Assembly (NCBI GenBank): GCA_018857735.1 | Contig: JABMCL010000190.1 | Coordinates: forward strand, 920,965-984,964 | DNA from: Alviniconcha marisindica | Lineage: Eukaryota > Mollusca > Gastropoda > Provannidae | Length of the DNA stretch: 64,000 nucleotides | Direction: 5' to 3' | In this document: one piece after another, positions 11,983-42,962 of the stretch | Layout: every line of letters begins with the position of its first letter | Numbering within the stretch: position 1 is the stretch's first letter | Program-made: the position numbers and the translations under genes | The notes under the pieces: generated by a model | The model's database searches: none | Told to the model about the DNA's origin: nothing | The model's input: only the letters and a program-made list of their open reading frames with translations

Positions 11983-14070
11983 CAGACTGACCAGCAAACA
12001 CATACTTGCCAAACCAATCAATGATTTTCCAGTCACTTGACAGAGAACACGATCCCAGAAATGGGATTTGGAAAAAACCCAAAAGACCTATTCATGCTGT
12101 CAGCATATAGCAGCATTTGCTCAAAAAGGGAAGATTAAGAAACGGAAAGCAAAGGCATGTTGACACCGAATACAAATGAGAGAAAATGGCGGCAGCAGCA
12201 TTTTATCTTCATCTCATCACCAAGTCCCACAGTTGACAATGACTGGGTTAGATGACATATCTGCTGCAATGTTTGTCTTGAGAAAATGATGCCGCATACA
12301 ATGTTCCGATTTATTCAAACTTTTTGTAAACGTTTCCACTTTCCCATATTATGGCACTTTCCCAAGTTTTTGACACATGGGACATGCTTCCCTCACGTTT
12401 CCCTCATTCACTGTGACATCGCCAACACCGCCACTTATATTCAGGAGTGCATTCACTATGAGCCTAATTTCAGGGGATGTGCCTTATATTCAGGATTGCC
12501 CACTTTTAAAAAATTGTGCATGGTTGGATTTTCTTTTTACTATTTGTGTCTGCTGACTTTCAGATCGTGAGCACAGCTACAAAAGTACAATCAAGTTACT
12601 CCATCATTTTGGCTGTGTGCGCTAATTCTAGGTTATGCTGTACACATTTTTCATACCATTGATGCAAAATATGTAATGTTTCACGTCAGGTGATGCAAAT
12701 GACTAAAACTAGTAAAAGGCAGCACAACCCCTGATTATATAATTTATAACAAGACAGTCTGATTGCGTGTTTGTTGCATAGTGTTTTGGAGGGGACCCTG
12801 AGGCGCAGAGCCCTGAAGAACACACCTTGTGAATAAATTGTCCATAGCCTGCCCAGAGAGGTGAAGAAAGGGTGTTGGGTCAATGCGTTGTGTTTGAAAA
12901 AAAATGTCTTGAATCACATTTTTTGACATTTGCTTTATTTAACCAGTTAATTACAACCACACAGACTAAGCAGCAAAGGGTATCAAGTAATGTCTTTCCC
13001 TCAGCACAGATTGTTAATGTTATATTACTGCTTAGTGAATGCTGCTGTTGATGCCACAATCTGGGCAAGTTTATTTTACACAAGTGATGCACTGATTTGA
13101 CTGAATCACATATGTATACTGCATTGCACATGTATTAAAGGTCCTGTAGTCCATGTCAGTTACTGCAGTAGCACATAAAAGATCATGATCATTCTGCCAA
13201 AAGTGCAGGTGGCAAGTTACAGCTAAAAACACATGTATGTACCTTATATATGTGGCTTCAAATGAAGTGACATTGTAAACTTGTGCATGGTTGTATGATG
13301 CACACAGAACATGTGCCAAGATGGCAACAGTTTCATGTGGCACCAGCCATGGAACAACCAAATAGTGCTGTAAGTACACCGCTTTGGTGAATATTCAACA
13401 TGAGTGCAGTGAGTCTGCTGTAGAGCAGAGAACAGTGCTATGGAAAGGGGGATCATTAATATAATATGTACTCACTTGGTCATAATCATTGTCTTGTCAG
13501 AACTCAGATGCAGTTGTATTACCTAGATCCTGTTTTTTATGCATGTATTTCTTAGCTATTTATTAGTCCAATGTGATGCTGTACTGTGCTTGGAGCTTGT
13601 TTTTAGAACTGGGACAGGCACATTATTAAATTTAATTTCTTATTTGTTTTGTCTTGATACCGACTGGCAATGGCATGATACATATTTTAGTTGTAGTGAC
13701 AGGCCCACTGCCTCCTCCCTTTGTCACTTTGATTCTAAATGACCACAAGCATTTTTTAAAAATTATAATATAGTATTCTCCCAGTATGTGAAAGACTGTG
13801 TGCTGTTTCACTTTCAGGGCTGTCAGTGTGAAAGACAAAAAGCCTACTCTGTCTCTTGCGTTCCTGTCTCGGGTGCCAGTGGATGATGTGTGGATCCGTG
13901 CTCATTACCCACGCCCTCAGTTCTCTCTGGAAGAATCTCTGGTGCGACACAAGGAGTTTGCAGATCCCAGCATGCTGGACAACATGGAAGGCTTAGTCTA
14001 TGCTGATATGGAACTGAACATGAAGACTGCCAAAAAGGTCAAAGCTTTTTTTGTGTGTTGTCAGCATTTT

Positions 14071-14108
<38 letters not shown>

Positions 14109-17100
14109 AGTGCACCCAGTTGCCGTTGGCCAGTATTACAAGTTATATTTGCTTGCCAAATTCATCATCTTTTATATTTATGTTACAGGGTTTATAGCTA
14201 TTATACCACTAGTTCAGTTGTCAGTTTTTGTTAAGAACCAATGTGTGAAAAAGTTTGTCATTCACTCAGAAAGACCAATGCAAATTTTGTGCAAATCTCT
14301 CTCACACTCTTTCTCTCTTCTGAAACTGATGCTGTTGGTTAATTAATATTTAAATAATTTGCAGACAAAATTTCTGCCGAACATCAAGGGGACCATCCTT
14401 TTGCCACATCCATTTCAACAGACACGGAATCAGAAAATTGCCATCTTTTGCAAGGTAGGCTTTTTTTCTGGCTTTTTTCTCTCTCTCTCACTCTCTTGGT
14501 CTTTGTCTTTCTTTTTTCTGTCTGTGTGTGTCTTTTTCATTTTTCTTTTTTTTTTGCTTTCATGCAGTTATTTTTCTGTACAAGTGGGAAAGTCCTCATG
14601 TAAGTTGTCCATTATGATCGTACTTACTTGCTTCAGCAATTTATCAGATTAGTTTAGTTTTCCAACTCAAGTATTTTAAAATAAATTTTTTATGTTGGGA
14701 TAATTATAATGGCAGCTGATTGGGTCCAGGCATAATAAAAAAAAATGTATACAGCTCTGCTGCCATTATTCTTTCTCTTTGGTTGTTGGCAGTTAATATA
14801 ATAGTAACTGACATTTGTTCTTTCTTAATTTTTTACTTTCATATTGTTACTGTTAAAGTGTTATGTTTTGCTGTCGTTGTTGTTGCTACTACATGAATAT
14901 ATATATATATATATCTTTGTGGATTTTTTTTCCCTTGACCTTGTTAATAATTTTATTTTTTAAATGTTAATTATTGTGTAGCACTTCTGTTTTACACAAA
15001 GTTTTAAAAAAAAAATAGCATTGTGCCATGTGCAGATTTCTTATTTATTTTCAGACTGAGGAGGATAAGCAGAAAGCCAAAAGTCTTGGAGCAGCTTTTG
15101 TAGGGTGTGAAGATCTTGTCAAAGAGGTAAGACAAACCTGAGCTCAGACTCAGAGCTGTCATCCAAATTCCTGTGTTCAAAAGAATCCGCTGTTCATGAG
15201 CTGGGCATAGCCAGGGCTGGCCAAAATACTCATCTGATGAATGCACAACTGCCATCCGTCTTCCTCATTTTGGACTTTTTTTGTAAGCGATCATCAATCA
15301 TCTGCCTCCCCCGAGACAAGATTTGCTCAGATGAGTAAAAATTACAACTCCTTCATCCGCCAGGCCACCAAAAATTATGAACGCGTACTGCCTCTGAGTC
15401 TTTATATATATCCCTTTCATACAAACTGAGAACTTTTGCAGTTCAGTGTCTCAAAGCCATGACATGATTACAAAAAAAGTCCAAAATGAGGCAGACGGAT
15501 GGCAGTTGTGCATTCATCAATGGAAATCTCCACTCTACACCTTGACACAGTCATCTGCTCAGTTTAGATTTTACCATGATGTTGAAATCTGTAAAAGTCA
15601 CAGCCAAACCACTGAAGAAGAAAAAAAAGTGGAAAAAGATGATGCCATTGCTAGATGTTAATTGTTTCTGTTGAAATTAAAGTTCACTTTAGAGTTTAAA
15701 ACTGCTGAACATTTTAGCTAAGTGAATTTTTTTGGTGGGCGAAAGAAAAGACATTTGCAAGTTGCTAGGCCAGCAGGCTGATGAACAAGATATTCTATTA
15801 CCAACCCCGGTAGCACTGCAGCTTGGATATATATATAAAACTGACAAACTCAAAGTAAAACAACAAGCTGGCATAAGATTCCCAAATTTTCAGCAGACTG
15901 CCTTCCTCGGGGGGGTTATTTGTTACAACCCTCGGGGGTTTATTTGTTACAACTCGTAACATGTAGATTGCAACTGATGACCTATATGTATATATATATA
16001 GAGAAAGAGAGAGAGATATACTCACATCACACCATGCTCATTGCCAGCATTCCTCCACATATATATATATGAAAGATGAAATACAAAATACCTGAGGTTT
16101 ATTCAGTTTGGGGCAAAGGTCTCATCAGCAGCCATCTCCCTGTACCTGCAACATGTGCATACTGGCATGCTTACAGGTGCAGTGTTGCCCATCATTCTTG
16201 GAGGCTGCATTCTGCTAATGGGGAGATTTCAGATTTGGCATGTCATGGAGATGACACAGATTGGGTACTAAAGGATGAGCTGTTGCCTCACAAAGCCGCC
16301 TCCTAATCTGGTTTAAACAAGGATTTGTTCAAGATACAGTGGCGAGTGCAATGTTAATGGACACGTCAACAAGCCTTACAGCTTATACAGCTTGAAACTG
16401 GTGACTTAAATAAATATACAAATGAGAATGGAAGAGAAGGGAGGGGAGACAGGGATCATCTATGATTATCATAGTAGCATTTTTTTGTCAAGGCAAAGTT
16501 CAGAAGCATATACTCATTGCCATGGCCTTTTTTTCTTCTTTTCTTTTTTAGTGTGTGTGTGTGTATGTTTATTTGTGTGAGTATGTTCATGTTTTGTGTG
16601 TGTGTATGTGTGTACTTTGCTTTAGGTATATGAATGAGACAGAGAAACTGTATTGTAATAGATGCATGCATGTTAATGAATAAAAGCCCCTCAGTGATGT
16701 GCTTAGCAAAACATAGACACATTGTTCGGAAGCATGAATGGGCAGTCATTTGCATGTGTGATTGAATATATATTATAGATAGATAGATAGATAGATATAG
16801 GTATCAGCATATGTGTGTGTGTGTGTGTCAGTTGGGGGTGGGGGCGGGGCCTGGGAGGGATGGAATTAAGGGTAGGTAGTAATATAATGATTCATTTTCT
16901 TTATATTTTGCTGACATTGTTAGTTGTCATAATTATATGTATTATGTTTGTGAAACTTAGAAAATGCTGGAGAATGTTGTAAAGTGCAGTGAGTTTGGGT
17001 ACACCAGAGAATAGCGCTGTACAAAAGTTATCTATTATTATTATTATATAATCTTACTTGACAAAAGGTGTCAGTTCTTGAATTTTAATATCCTAAACTG

Positions 17101-19664
17101 GTTGGTGATTTGGTTTGTTTAGGTGTTGGAGGGCCTGGTGGACAAGGATGAAATTGATGTTGTGCTGTGCACACCTGATGCCATCACAGAACTCATCCCC
17201 ATCAGGTCACAGCTGAGGGACAAGTTTCCCACCAAGGCAAAAGGTGCACCATACTTTAATTATTATTATTTTTTAGTGTGCTTGGAGATTTTGTTGCTGT
17301 CTTTCCAGAATCTGAGATTGAAAATTGTATCATTGTCTTTCAGACTTTGATTTCCAAGACATGACCTTCTCTCTGTATCAGCTTGTAGTATATATGCATG
17401 CTTGCATGGAACACACATACATACACATGCATGCACACACTCACGCACACACGCATGCACCCCCCCTCCCCCCCACACACACAAACACACACAGAGTCTT
17501 GAAGCGAAGTGTGCTTGCTGTGACAGGCAGTGTGAGCAGCAGTCTGGATGAAATGTGGATGCTGTACACACAGGGTGTCGCCTACAGCTCCGAAAAGCTG
17601 TCAGAGGCTGTTGGCAAGTTGCAAGTACCACTTGGACCGGTAAATATGGAAATGCTCTTTTGCTGCAAAGCTCTCATGAATGTTGGTTGGTCAGAGGGAC
17701 ATGGTTCACTCACAGAGGATGTGGAAAAAACATTTATTTATTTTTTTCACACTTTTTGTCAGTATCAGTGATGTCTGGTGGGAGTTCCCACCTGTGGCAC
17801 AAGTAAAGTTCAGGAGAATGATCAAAACAATTGAACAGATATAGTCATCTTAGAGATACTTTGTCCATTTTGCAAAAAAGGCATGGACATTTTGTTACCT
17901 GACATCACAGGACCTCCAAAGACAGACCCCTGTGTTTAGGTAGGCAGCCATGAAATGCTTTGGAAGTAAATGTTGCCTTTCCGCTTCAAGTAGTGCTGTT
18001 CACAGATCTGTACCACAGTTGGTGAACTCACTGAGTACGGAAAATGTGGCTGTCAGTAGATTTTACCACACACGCTTAAGCACAATGAAAAAGGAGTTGG
18101 TAGCTACTGTGTTAGATGTGGGAGATCTAGTAATGTGGACCGTAACGGTGTTAGTGAAAGTGAATGGTTTTGTGTCGTTGGTTCCAGAATTTGTTTGTTA
18201 GACTGCTGTTACCACTTTTAGGGGAATTGTCTGCAAGAACCTGATGTACATATGTTCATAGTTTTTTCAACCATCTCTATTTTTTTATAATTATGAGAGA
18301 GAGAAAAAAGTCAAAATTCAGAACTTGAACTTGAAAAAATGGGTTTCATTTTCCACCTTTTTGCTGGAAAATTTGGTTCCTGCTTGTGTGTCACATCACA
18401 GGTGCAGGCATACATAATTTAATTTCACCAAGAACAAATACCTGCTGGCCTCATTCACACAATTTTCTGTTGTTTTCAGCTAAAAATGCCTGTCGAGCAA
18501 CTGATGGACAATTTTCACGCCTACGTTGACGCCATCAGTAAAGGCAGAACTAAACCTTTAGGTGAGGACTTTTGGTTATTGTCTGATTTTAATGCCTATC
18601 TTAAGGATACAGGTTGGGAGAATTAAAAAAAATGGGAGGAGGGAAGGGGGGCGTGGTCCGTTTGCCCCAGGTTGTAATATTTCCCATTTTCTTTTTCGAG
18701 TATCAGTGTGCAATTACTGAAAATATATGTGAACACTAGATTTTCTGGGAAATGATGTCAGTGGAATTCTTTTCTAACAGGAAAAAAATAAAAATGGCCG
18801 CCTGCTGCCAAATAAAGATGACTGCCGGATCACTTAGGAGAAAACAGACCTTGTCAGAGTGGAGGGCTAGATCCGTAGGGTGTAGAGAAGACTGATAATG
18901 ACGTGTCCGGTTGTGGATTCTTCTGAGGTTCTCACAGTGGAGAGTGGTGGGGAAGAGGGATCCCACCCACCACTCTTCTGTGCAAGACTCGGGGAAAACA
19001 GCATCCTTGAGTCAGCATGTCCATATCACGCAGGTTCACCCCTCCACCCTAATGAGGTCTGTCATTTGCGTCCTCTTTTAACAAGCTACTGTTAAATCCT
19101 GCTGAAACCAAAGCAGTGCTGACATCCCTGCAATGCACTTTCCATGCATTTTTTCTTTTTCTTTGTTTGTTTCTCCTTCTTTTTCAGTCCAAACAGCTGT
19201 TATGAAGTAATTTGCCAGAACATCTTTAGATTCAGATCTTTGTTGTCGTGTTTTTTGCATTACATGTGACGTCTGTTGAGTTCATGAATCCCCTTTGTCG
19301 AGTCATGCACCATGGTTATGTGTCTTGTTGGTCGAGTTCCATACATTAAAGATATCTTTTTCATGGCCTTTTTTGAGCTCCCAGAGTGGAATACAGGGTT
19401 TCCAGTAGCTGTCATACTTGTGGCTGGTTGCCTGTGCATAATCCAATACTTGTACCAGTAGATTCAGAAACATGCCTCTGTTTTGTTTGGCCAGGTCCAC
19501 TCATCACACAAATATTTGTGGTCGCCCCACCGTCCACTGAGAAATTTCTGCTGCAGCTGGAGAACTGCGTGCCAGGCTACGAGAAGTCTGAAGGCAAACA
19601 GGAGGAAGACTCTGACAGTGATGATGAAGATGCAGAAGAAGAGAAGGCTTCAGGAAAGCGATAA
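10584..19664 (+). CDS. MRPL1: Mitochondrial ribosomal protein uL1m (39S L1), nine exons
   Basis: MRPL1 is the L1-stalk protein of the mitochondrial large ribosomal subunit, near the E-site tRNA exit. Exons: 10584-10599, 10752-10932, 13818-14037, 14365-14454, 15055-15126, 17123-17243, 17497-17639, 18480-18561, 19495-19664. All phases agree and give 364 aa, against about 325 in human. The first 60-65 residues are basic, Ser/Thr-rich and nearly free of acids, as expected of a mitochondrial presequence. The uL1 core follows (YADMELNMKTAKK, FLPNIKGTILLPHPF, KSLGAAFVGCEDLVKEV, FVVAPPSTEKFLLQL). The C-terminus is strongly acidic, as in vertebrate MRPL1. The exon 7 acceptor is the less certain one: ACACACAGAG offers two AGs and only the second keeps the frame open. 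The first intron starts 16 nt after the ATG and holds a (GA)n run. Confidence 0.93.
11110..11205 (+). mobile_element. Possible 5S-rRNA-derived SINE head (degenerate)
   Basis: In MRPL1 intron 2, CCAAAGTTAAGTAGGATCAA, then GCATGGTCA and AGATTGGTGATCAT follow the order of the 5S rRNA internal promoter region (AAGTTAAGCA, GCCTGGTTAGTA, GGATGGGTGACC). Identity by eye is only around 60-65%. 5S-derived SINEs (SINE3 class) are known in animals. It may instead be a chance resemblance or a 5S pseudogene. Confidence 0.3.
11904..11982. repeat. (TC)n(TA)n compound microsatellite
   Basis: About 27 TC units run directly into about 12 AT units in MRPL1 intron 2. Confidence 0.95.
13395..13445 (+). repeat. 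Fragment of the GCAGTGAGTCTGCT retroposon family
   Basis: GAGTGCAGTGAGTCTGCT followed by AGAGCAGAGAACAGTGCTAT recurs with small changes at 16980, 31150 and 63459. A dispersed repeat is the simplest explanation. This copy ends just after the shared motif. Confidence 0.5.
14073..14106. repeat. (TG)n microsatellite
   Basis: About 17 TG units just downstream of the donor of MRPL1 exon 3. Confidence 0.9.
15235..15519. mobile_element. MITE-like inverted-repeat element, 285 bp
   Basis: The ends are inverted copies of about 48 bp with one mismatch: TGATGAATGCACAACTGCCA at the left and its complement TGGCAGTTGTGCATTCATCA at the right, each continuing through CATCCGTC and CCTCATTTTGGAC. The interior is non-coding. 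It lies in MRPL1 intron 5, just after exon 5. Flanking bases give no convincing target-site duplication, so the transposon class is unassigned. Confidence 0.75.
16980..17045 (+). repeat. GCAGTGAGTCTGCT-family retroposon tail
   Basis: AAGTGCAGTGAGTTTGGGTA, then AGAGAATAGCGCTGTACAAA and an (ATT)n end. The GCGCTGTACAAA plus ATT-repeat ending is the kind of 3' tail used by SINE-like elements. It lies in MRPL1 intron 5. Confidence 0.45.
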
Positions 19665-19929
19665 TCAGAACACCAAATGATCGCTGGTTTGGCATGCAAG
19701 GCTGAACAATTGTATGATGACTGACTATATGACTGCATGCAAGGTTGAGAGAGAAAGGGGGGGGGGGGGGGGGCTAAGATCATGAGAAAAATGCTCTAAA
19801 TGTGTTCAACTAGGCTTCCAAGGATATGAGATATGAGCTGCAAGAGAACTGCTGGGTGTGTGGCTCCTCCGTGGCAAAAGCATGGAGAAAATGATCTGGG
19901 TGACAAAGGCAGTGCTCCCTACTCAGTTT

Positions 19930-20470
19930 GAAGTCTGGTCAAGCCTGATGACCTGGCTCAGGGTCAAGCCTGATGACCTGGCTCAGGGTTATCAAGTCTG
20001 ATGACCGGGCTGAGGGTTATCAAGCCAGATGACCGGGCTGAGGGTTATCAAGCCAGATGACCTGAGTCAAGCTGGATGACCTGGCTGTGGGTCACACCTG
20101 ATGACCAGACTGAGGGTCATACCTGATGACCTGGCTGAGGGTCAAGTGTGATGACCTGGCTGAGGGTTATCAAGCCTGATGACCCGAGTCAAGCTGGATG
20201 ACCTGGCTGTGGGTCACACTTGATGACTAGGTGAGGGTCATGCCTAATGACCTGGCTGAGGATCTAGCCTGACCTGGCTGAGGATTATCAAGCCTGATGA
20301 CCCAAGTCTAGCCTGATGACCTGGCTGTGGGTCACACCTGATGACCAAGCTGAGAGTCATGCCTGATGACCTGGCTGTGGGTCACACCTGATGACCAAGC
20401 TGAGGGTCATGCCTGATGACCTGGCCATGACCTGGCTGAGGATCAAGCCTGATGGCCTGGCTAAGGGACT
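19930..20470 (+). repeat. ~25-bp minisatellite in the MRPL1 3' UTR
   Basis: About 20 imperfect copies of CCTGATGACCTGGCTGAGGG followed by TCA or TTATCA. Units vary from about 20 to 30 bp. If the 3' UTR ends at 21019 this array is transcribed in the mature mRNA. Confidence 0.85.
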
Positions 20471-21013
20471 GTTCTAGAGCAGCATTCAGGTGTCTTCATA
20501 GTGTGGTGTACTATGCGGAAAGACAAGTCTGCCAGGAAATCCGATGCCTTGCAGGCTCTAGTGTCTAAGACAAATCAGGCGGAGGGGTCAGGGGAGGGGC
20601 AAGGGACTTTCATCGCCTTGCATCCACCCAGTCAAAATCACTGCCATGCCATCTGTCATGAAAAGATGGAGATGGCTGGAACATAATTATGCTGAGACTG
20701 CCAGCAGACCACTGTAGTGTGTGCCACGGAGATGACTTCCACAGGAAAAGTGCCAAAGAGACCTGGTGATCATCCCCAGTGAGAGAAATGAAAGAGCATG
20801 GCTCTTTGTGGGGGAGAATGGAATGCAAGAGTGCAGGCAGGTGCTGATGGAGAATCTTCGTTGAAGCCTCATGTGCCACCTTGGCACAAGGAGTCGTGAG
20901 GGAGTGAGTAAGTGAATGAATGCATTTCCTCCAGCAAAAAGAATCAGTTTTGTCGCAAAGTAAATGCTGCGTATTTAAGCATAAAATGTGTTGACGTAAA
21001 CCTGCATGTGTTA

Positions 21014-21019
21014 AATAAA
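21014..21019 (+). terminator. MRPL1 polyadenylation signal AATAAA
   Basis: A canonical hexamer about 1.35 kb after the MRPL1 stop, followed about 30-45 bp later by a TG-rich run (21050-21063) that could serve as the downstream GU element. Confidence 0.55.
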
Positions 21020-21165
21020 ATTCAGATTTGACTTTACCATGCCTTTGCTCTGTGTGTGTGTGTGAGTGAGAGAGAGAGAGAGGGGGATATCTAAGGCAGA
21101 CAAAGTGAGTGAGAGAGACAGAACCAGAAAAAGAAAAAACAACTTCAAAACCTTGTGTCACAGTT

Positions 21166-21171
21166 TTTATT
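21166..21171 (-). terminator. Candidate distal GLUD1 polyadenylation signal
   Basis: TTTATT on the plus strand is AATAAA on the minus strand, pointing away from GLUD1. Using it gives a ~3.6-kb 3' UTR. Closer TTTATT hexamers exist (for example near 21376 and 23827), so the real site is uncertain. Confidence 0.35.
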
Positions 21172-24161
21172 GTCTTCTTACCCAACTGGCATGGAAGCGA
21201 TACCAACAAAAACATACATGGTCACAAATGCTCTAGTTCCTTACACATGCAGATAAGAGAAAATACAGAAATGCAAAGGAAATTGAGTGTATATGAGAAT
21301 GGCTGCAAAGATATTAACCTTCAATATCTGTTGCAACAGAATACTCTTGAAATAGGATATGCTAAACAGTGTGTTTATTTATTACAAGCAGGTTACAATC
21401 GTACATCAGAAATACATGCAGTTTGAATAAATCCACAGGTTTGCTGGGTATGTTGGTGTATACAAGAAAACTGAAAAAGAAAACTGAACTTGACAGTTTG
21501 TGTAAAAAAGAGATTTCATCATATCCACTTAAAGTATAAAGCAAACAAAACAGCAAAAGATGACAACAAATTCATGCAAGAGAGGGGGAAAAAGGAGAGA
21601 AAAAATATTCGAATATTTTATTGAAATTACTAGTTTTGTCAACCAATTCCACAATCAAACAAAATCAACTAATTCTGGTAACAGTTTCAGTCTTGACAAT
21701 AACATTGAACGACTGATGGATATTTCACAACTTGCTGACATCCTATGGTTGCAAAACCAATAATTTTGACTGATTTCTACAGGTCACAGCACCACAAAAG
21801 TGTAAGTGCATCCCTACGAAGCAAAAAAACTTTCCAAGCTTAGCAAGCTGGCTGCTGCTTTAGGGCGTACTGCTGGCATGGTGTGCATGGAAGGTGGAAC
21901 AGCATTTAATCGTACATTGTCGCACAAAAATATGTCCTATACAAACATCGATTCTACTACAAACATAGCATGAAACTGTGAAATAAATGGACTCTCTTTA
22001 AAGTGCATCATAAATGCAAAATTTTCAGGCTATCACCCCCCCCAAAACGGTCCAGTTTCAGACAAGCGATCGCCCTGATGTAACCACCATGGCTGACTGG
22101 GCGTAAAACAAATGTCTGGAGGGTCTCAACCTGTGCTTTTACTGAGTATACAGCTTTGTGTTTCACTGCTTATTCTGCAAATGCTGTATGAATATATGTT
22201 ACTTGCTCAAAATTGACAGTGAAATGTCTGTTGTGGTTATGAGTCGCTTTTGGAAAAAGTGTTTAACGATTTACTGTTGGCCACAATACAGTGGTTGACT
22301 TCACCCCCCATGAATCTGACTGCCATCATCTGTGTGCAGTTCACATCACTTCAAACATCATGCTAACAATCCGCAAGATGTGCTATTCATTTGTTTGAAC
22401 ATATCAGAAGTTGGTGCCCACATGTGAAAATGACTCCTCATAGGTAGGAATAGGCAGCAGAAACAGTTTTGAATAACATGTTGAGGTAACAGTGTAAAAA
22501 TCAGTAACAGTAACACCCCAGTAAGTGATAATGCCCTGTGTCATACATAGGACTTTGGTCAGACGTCTGACGACAAACAGTTCTGGCACAACAAACAGTT
22601 CTGGCACAACAATAAAGAATAAGAAGTAAGCAAATGAATGCCCTAATAATAGGGTCATGGATGGTGATGCCTATACATTGTCTATGATTACGATCATCAC
22701 CGGCAGGACACCTTACACAGAAAACACACAGAGAAATGCACCACCAACTTTGTGGACTCAAATCGCAGGGTCTGGATACTCAATGAAACTTCTTGCAACA
22801 GACCTGTGCACCCTCACAGTATCGCTGTAATTCCTACAGATTTGGACCCCAGGTTTTTCTGATATGCTGGCAGGGTCAAAATTATGGTCACAGTCCAAAT
22901 TTCTCTTTTGTCTGATTTATAAACAAAACAAACAAACAAAAACGCAACTGAAACTGTCAAGCAGCAAAGACAAAAGCATGACAGGAAATTCTTTTATGAA
23001 ATGCACACAGAAAGTTTGGGGTGAAACATCAGTGGGGGTAAAAACACATGATTATGATGCTTGAAAGACCTTAAGGATAGACTCAGATTGGGTAGATTTA
23101 ATCTTGAACAAAACCATTTGGGGGGGGGCAGGGGGGGGGGGGGGGGGGGGATGAGGCATGTCCCCCTAGTTCAAAGGTTTTTATTTGAACCAATTCCCAT
23201 ACGTGAAAACTGGAGAGTGGTAGCAGTAGTAGTAGTAGTACACATACTACTGACAAGTGAATATAGGCATGCACAGGTCTGATGCGACAACAAAAATTAT
23301 GCTTGTTTCCATAGCACTTTGGAGTGTAGTACATGCTTCAAAACCTCACAGAATTCTGAAAGCAACAGTACATGTTTACACTGATTAAAATGGCCATGTT
23401 CTAAACCTTTCATTCTGAATCACATATGTTGAGGAACAGTCAGCTTGTAAAACGAAAAGAGAAGAACTCGATCAGATCTGACATTTAGAAGTGTTCTGAT
23501 TGCAGTCTTGTGCTGAAAGCAGCAGTAGCTCATACAGTAAGTTACCATCACATAAATATCGCCAGTCTGGTCCAAACAAAATGTGTATCAGTACACAGAC
23601 ATTCTAGCCAATGTAAATGCTTCTTCCCTTTTTCCTCCAGTCATTCATTCCACACATTAAGAGTCATCATATACTACTTCATTTCATAATAAACCTGCCT
23701 ACAGTTTGTGAAAACACAACTTGATTCAACAGAGAGGTGGACCTACTTAAGCCACTGTCTGGGAGAAGCAAGTGTTCACAGTCTGACAGATGTTTGTGGG
23801 ACCCATGTTTGAACTCAAACTCAAAAACTTTATTTTACATGGACTGTAGTTTAGGTTTAGTCAAAAACCTAACAACTAGTCCTAGTCCTACTGATGAGTA
23901 AATATAAAATTATATGGCATCATTTGTATACATATAGGCACGAATGAGAGAAGTTTGAGAGGAATGTAGACAGCCAGCAAGAACGGTCTAGGTAAGTACA
24001 ACTTAGCTCACGTCTGACATGAAAAGGATGGGCAAAACAAAACTGTCCTATCACCCTTTCACTTAACACAAAAGTGTGTGCCAATTTTCTTCCCAAATTG
24101 CTGTTGTTTATTAATAGCAAATGAAACTTAATTTCAATATGAAACAAAAAGGAATTATTTT

Positions 24162-24208
<47 letters not shown>

Positions 24209-24791
24209 GTGTGTGTGCTTCAACTGGACCATACTACTCACAAACACTACCACACAAACAACACCATCGCATACGTTCCAATATTTTGTGCATACACACA
24301 TTTGATTATGAAACAAAAGAGCGTCAGTGTCTGTGTGTGTGCCTGTTTCCACTGGACCAGGCTGTATTCCCAAACACTACCACACTGGCAACACAGCAGC
24401 AGCACAAGTCCCAATATTTTTTGTGCATTCACAGGCTAACTACCTTCAGCGAAACATACTAGAAATCTATCTGTCAGCAAAGTTAACATGCACATACATA
24501 CTCAGCAACAAAAACAACAACTGCAATAACCACCAAAAACACTAACTCCCAAGATTACAAGTTTGTTGCTTTCAACGAGTAGCACTGTCCGGTGATGAGA
24601 GTCTCTCTACGCATCTCTAATTCTACCTAATGGGGGGGAGTGGGGTGGGGGGGGGGGGGGGGGGGGGGGGGGGGTGCAAATATTCAACTCTCACACCTTG
24701 CTCAGCCATCGCTCTATCACACAGTAGTTCAGAGGATGCACAGCTGAATCCGACAGGCTGCAGTCAGCTGGAAAATCGGTGCAGGTGCTGC
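21172..24791 (-). other. GLUD1: GLUD1 3' UTR or downstream region
   Basis: No open reading frame resembles a known protein. It holds two poly-G runs (about 23119-23150 and 24630-24674), a (TG)n array (24169-24218), a duplicated ~130-bp segment (24225-24430; both halves have AACACTACCACAC and CCAATATTTT), a 17-bp doublet (22577-22610) and a SINE-like piece at 23811. Confidence 0.45.
23811..23900 (+). mobile_element. ACTCAAACTCAAAAACTTTA retroposon fragment
   Basis: It shares the run ACTCAAACTCAAAAACTTTA, then GGACTGTAGTTTAGGTT and AACTAGTCCT, with copies at 26309 (plus) and 30696 (minus). Three copies with shared ends in one window indicate a dispersed short element. No RNA polymerase III boxes were seen in this part. 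Confidence 0.6.

Positions 24792-42962
<18,171 letters not shown>

Larger units (their letters stand above)
19665..21019 (+). other. MRPL1: MRPL1 3' UTR and poly(A) signal
   Basis: No further coding sequence is seen. The first strong AATAAA after the stop is at 21014-21019, so the 3' UTR is probably about 1.35 kb. It contains a poly-G run (19757-19774), a minisatellite (19930-20470) and a segment with many antisense stop-free codons (20610-21000) that does not look like protein. Confidence 0.55.

Noticed and set aside
13798..14109. Single-exon gene starting MCCFTFRAVSVKD
   Set aside because: The real reading starts after the splice acceptor at 13817. The first residues come from the intron and the tail is a TG repeat. 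The segment is MRPL1 exon 3.
20610..21215. 201-codon minus-strand reading frame
   Set aside because: It lies antisense to the MRPL1 3' UTR, includes Ser-Leu/Thr-His runs from a GA/TG microsatellite and shows no recognisable domain.
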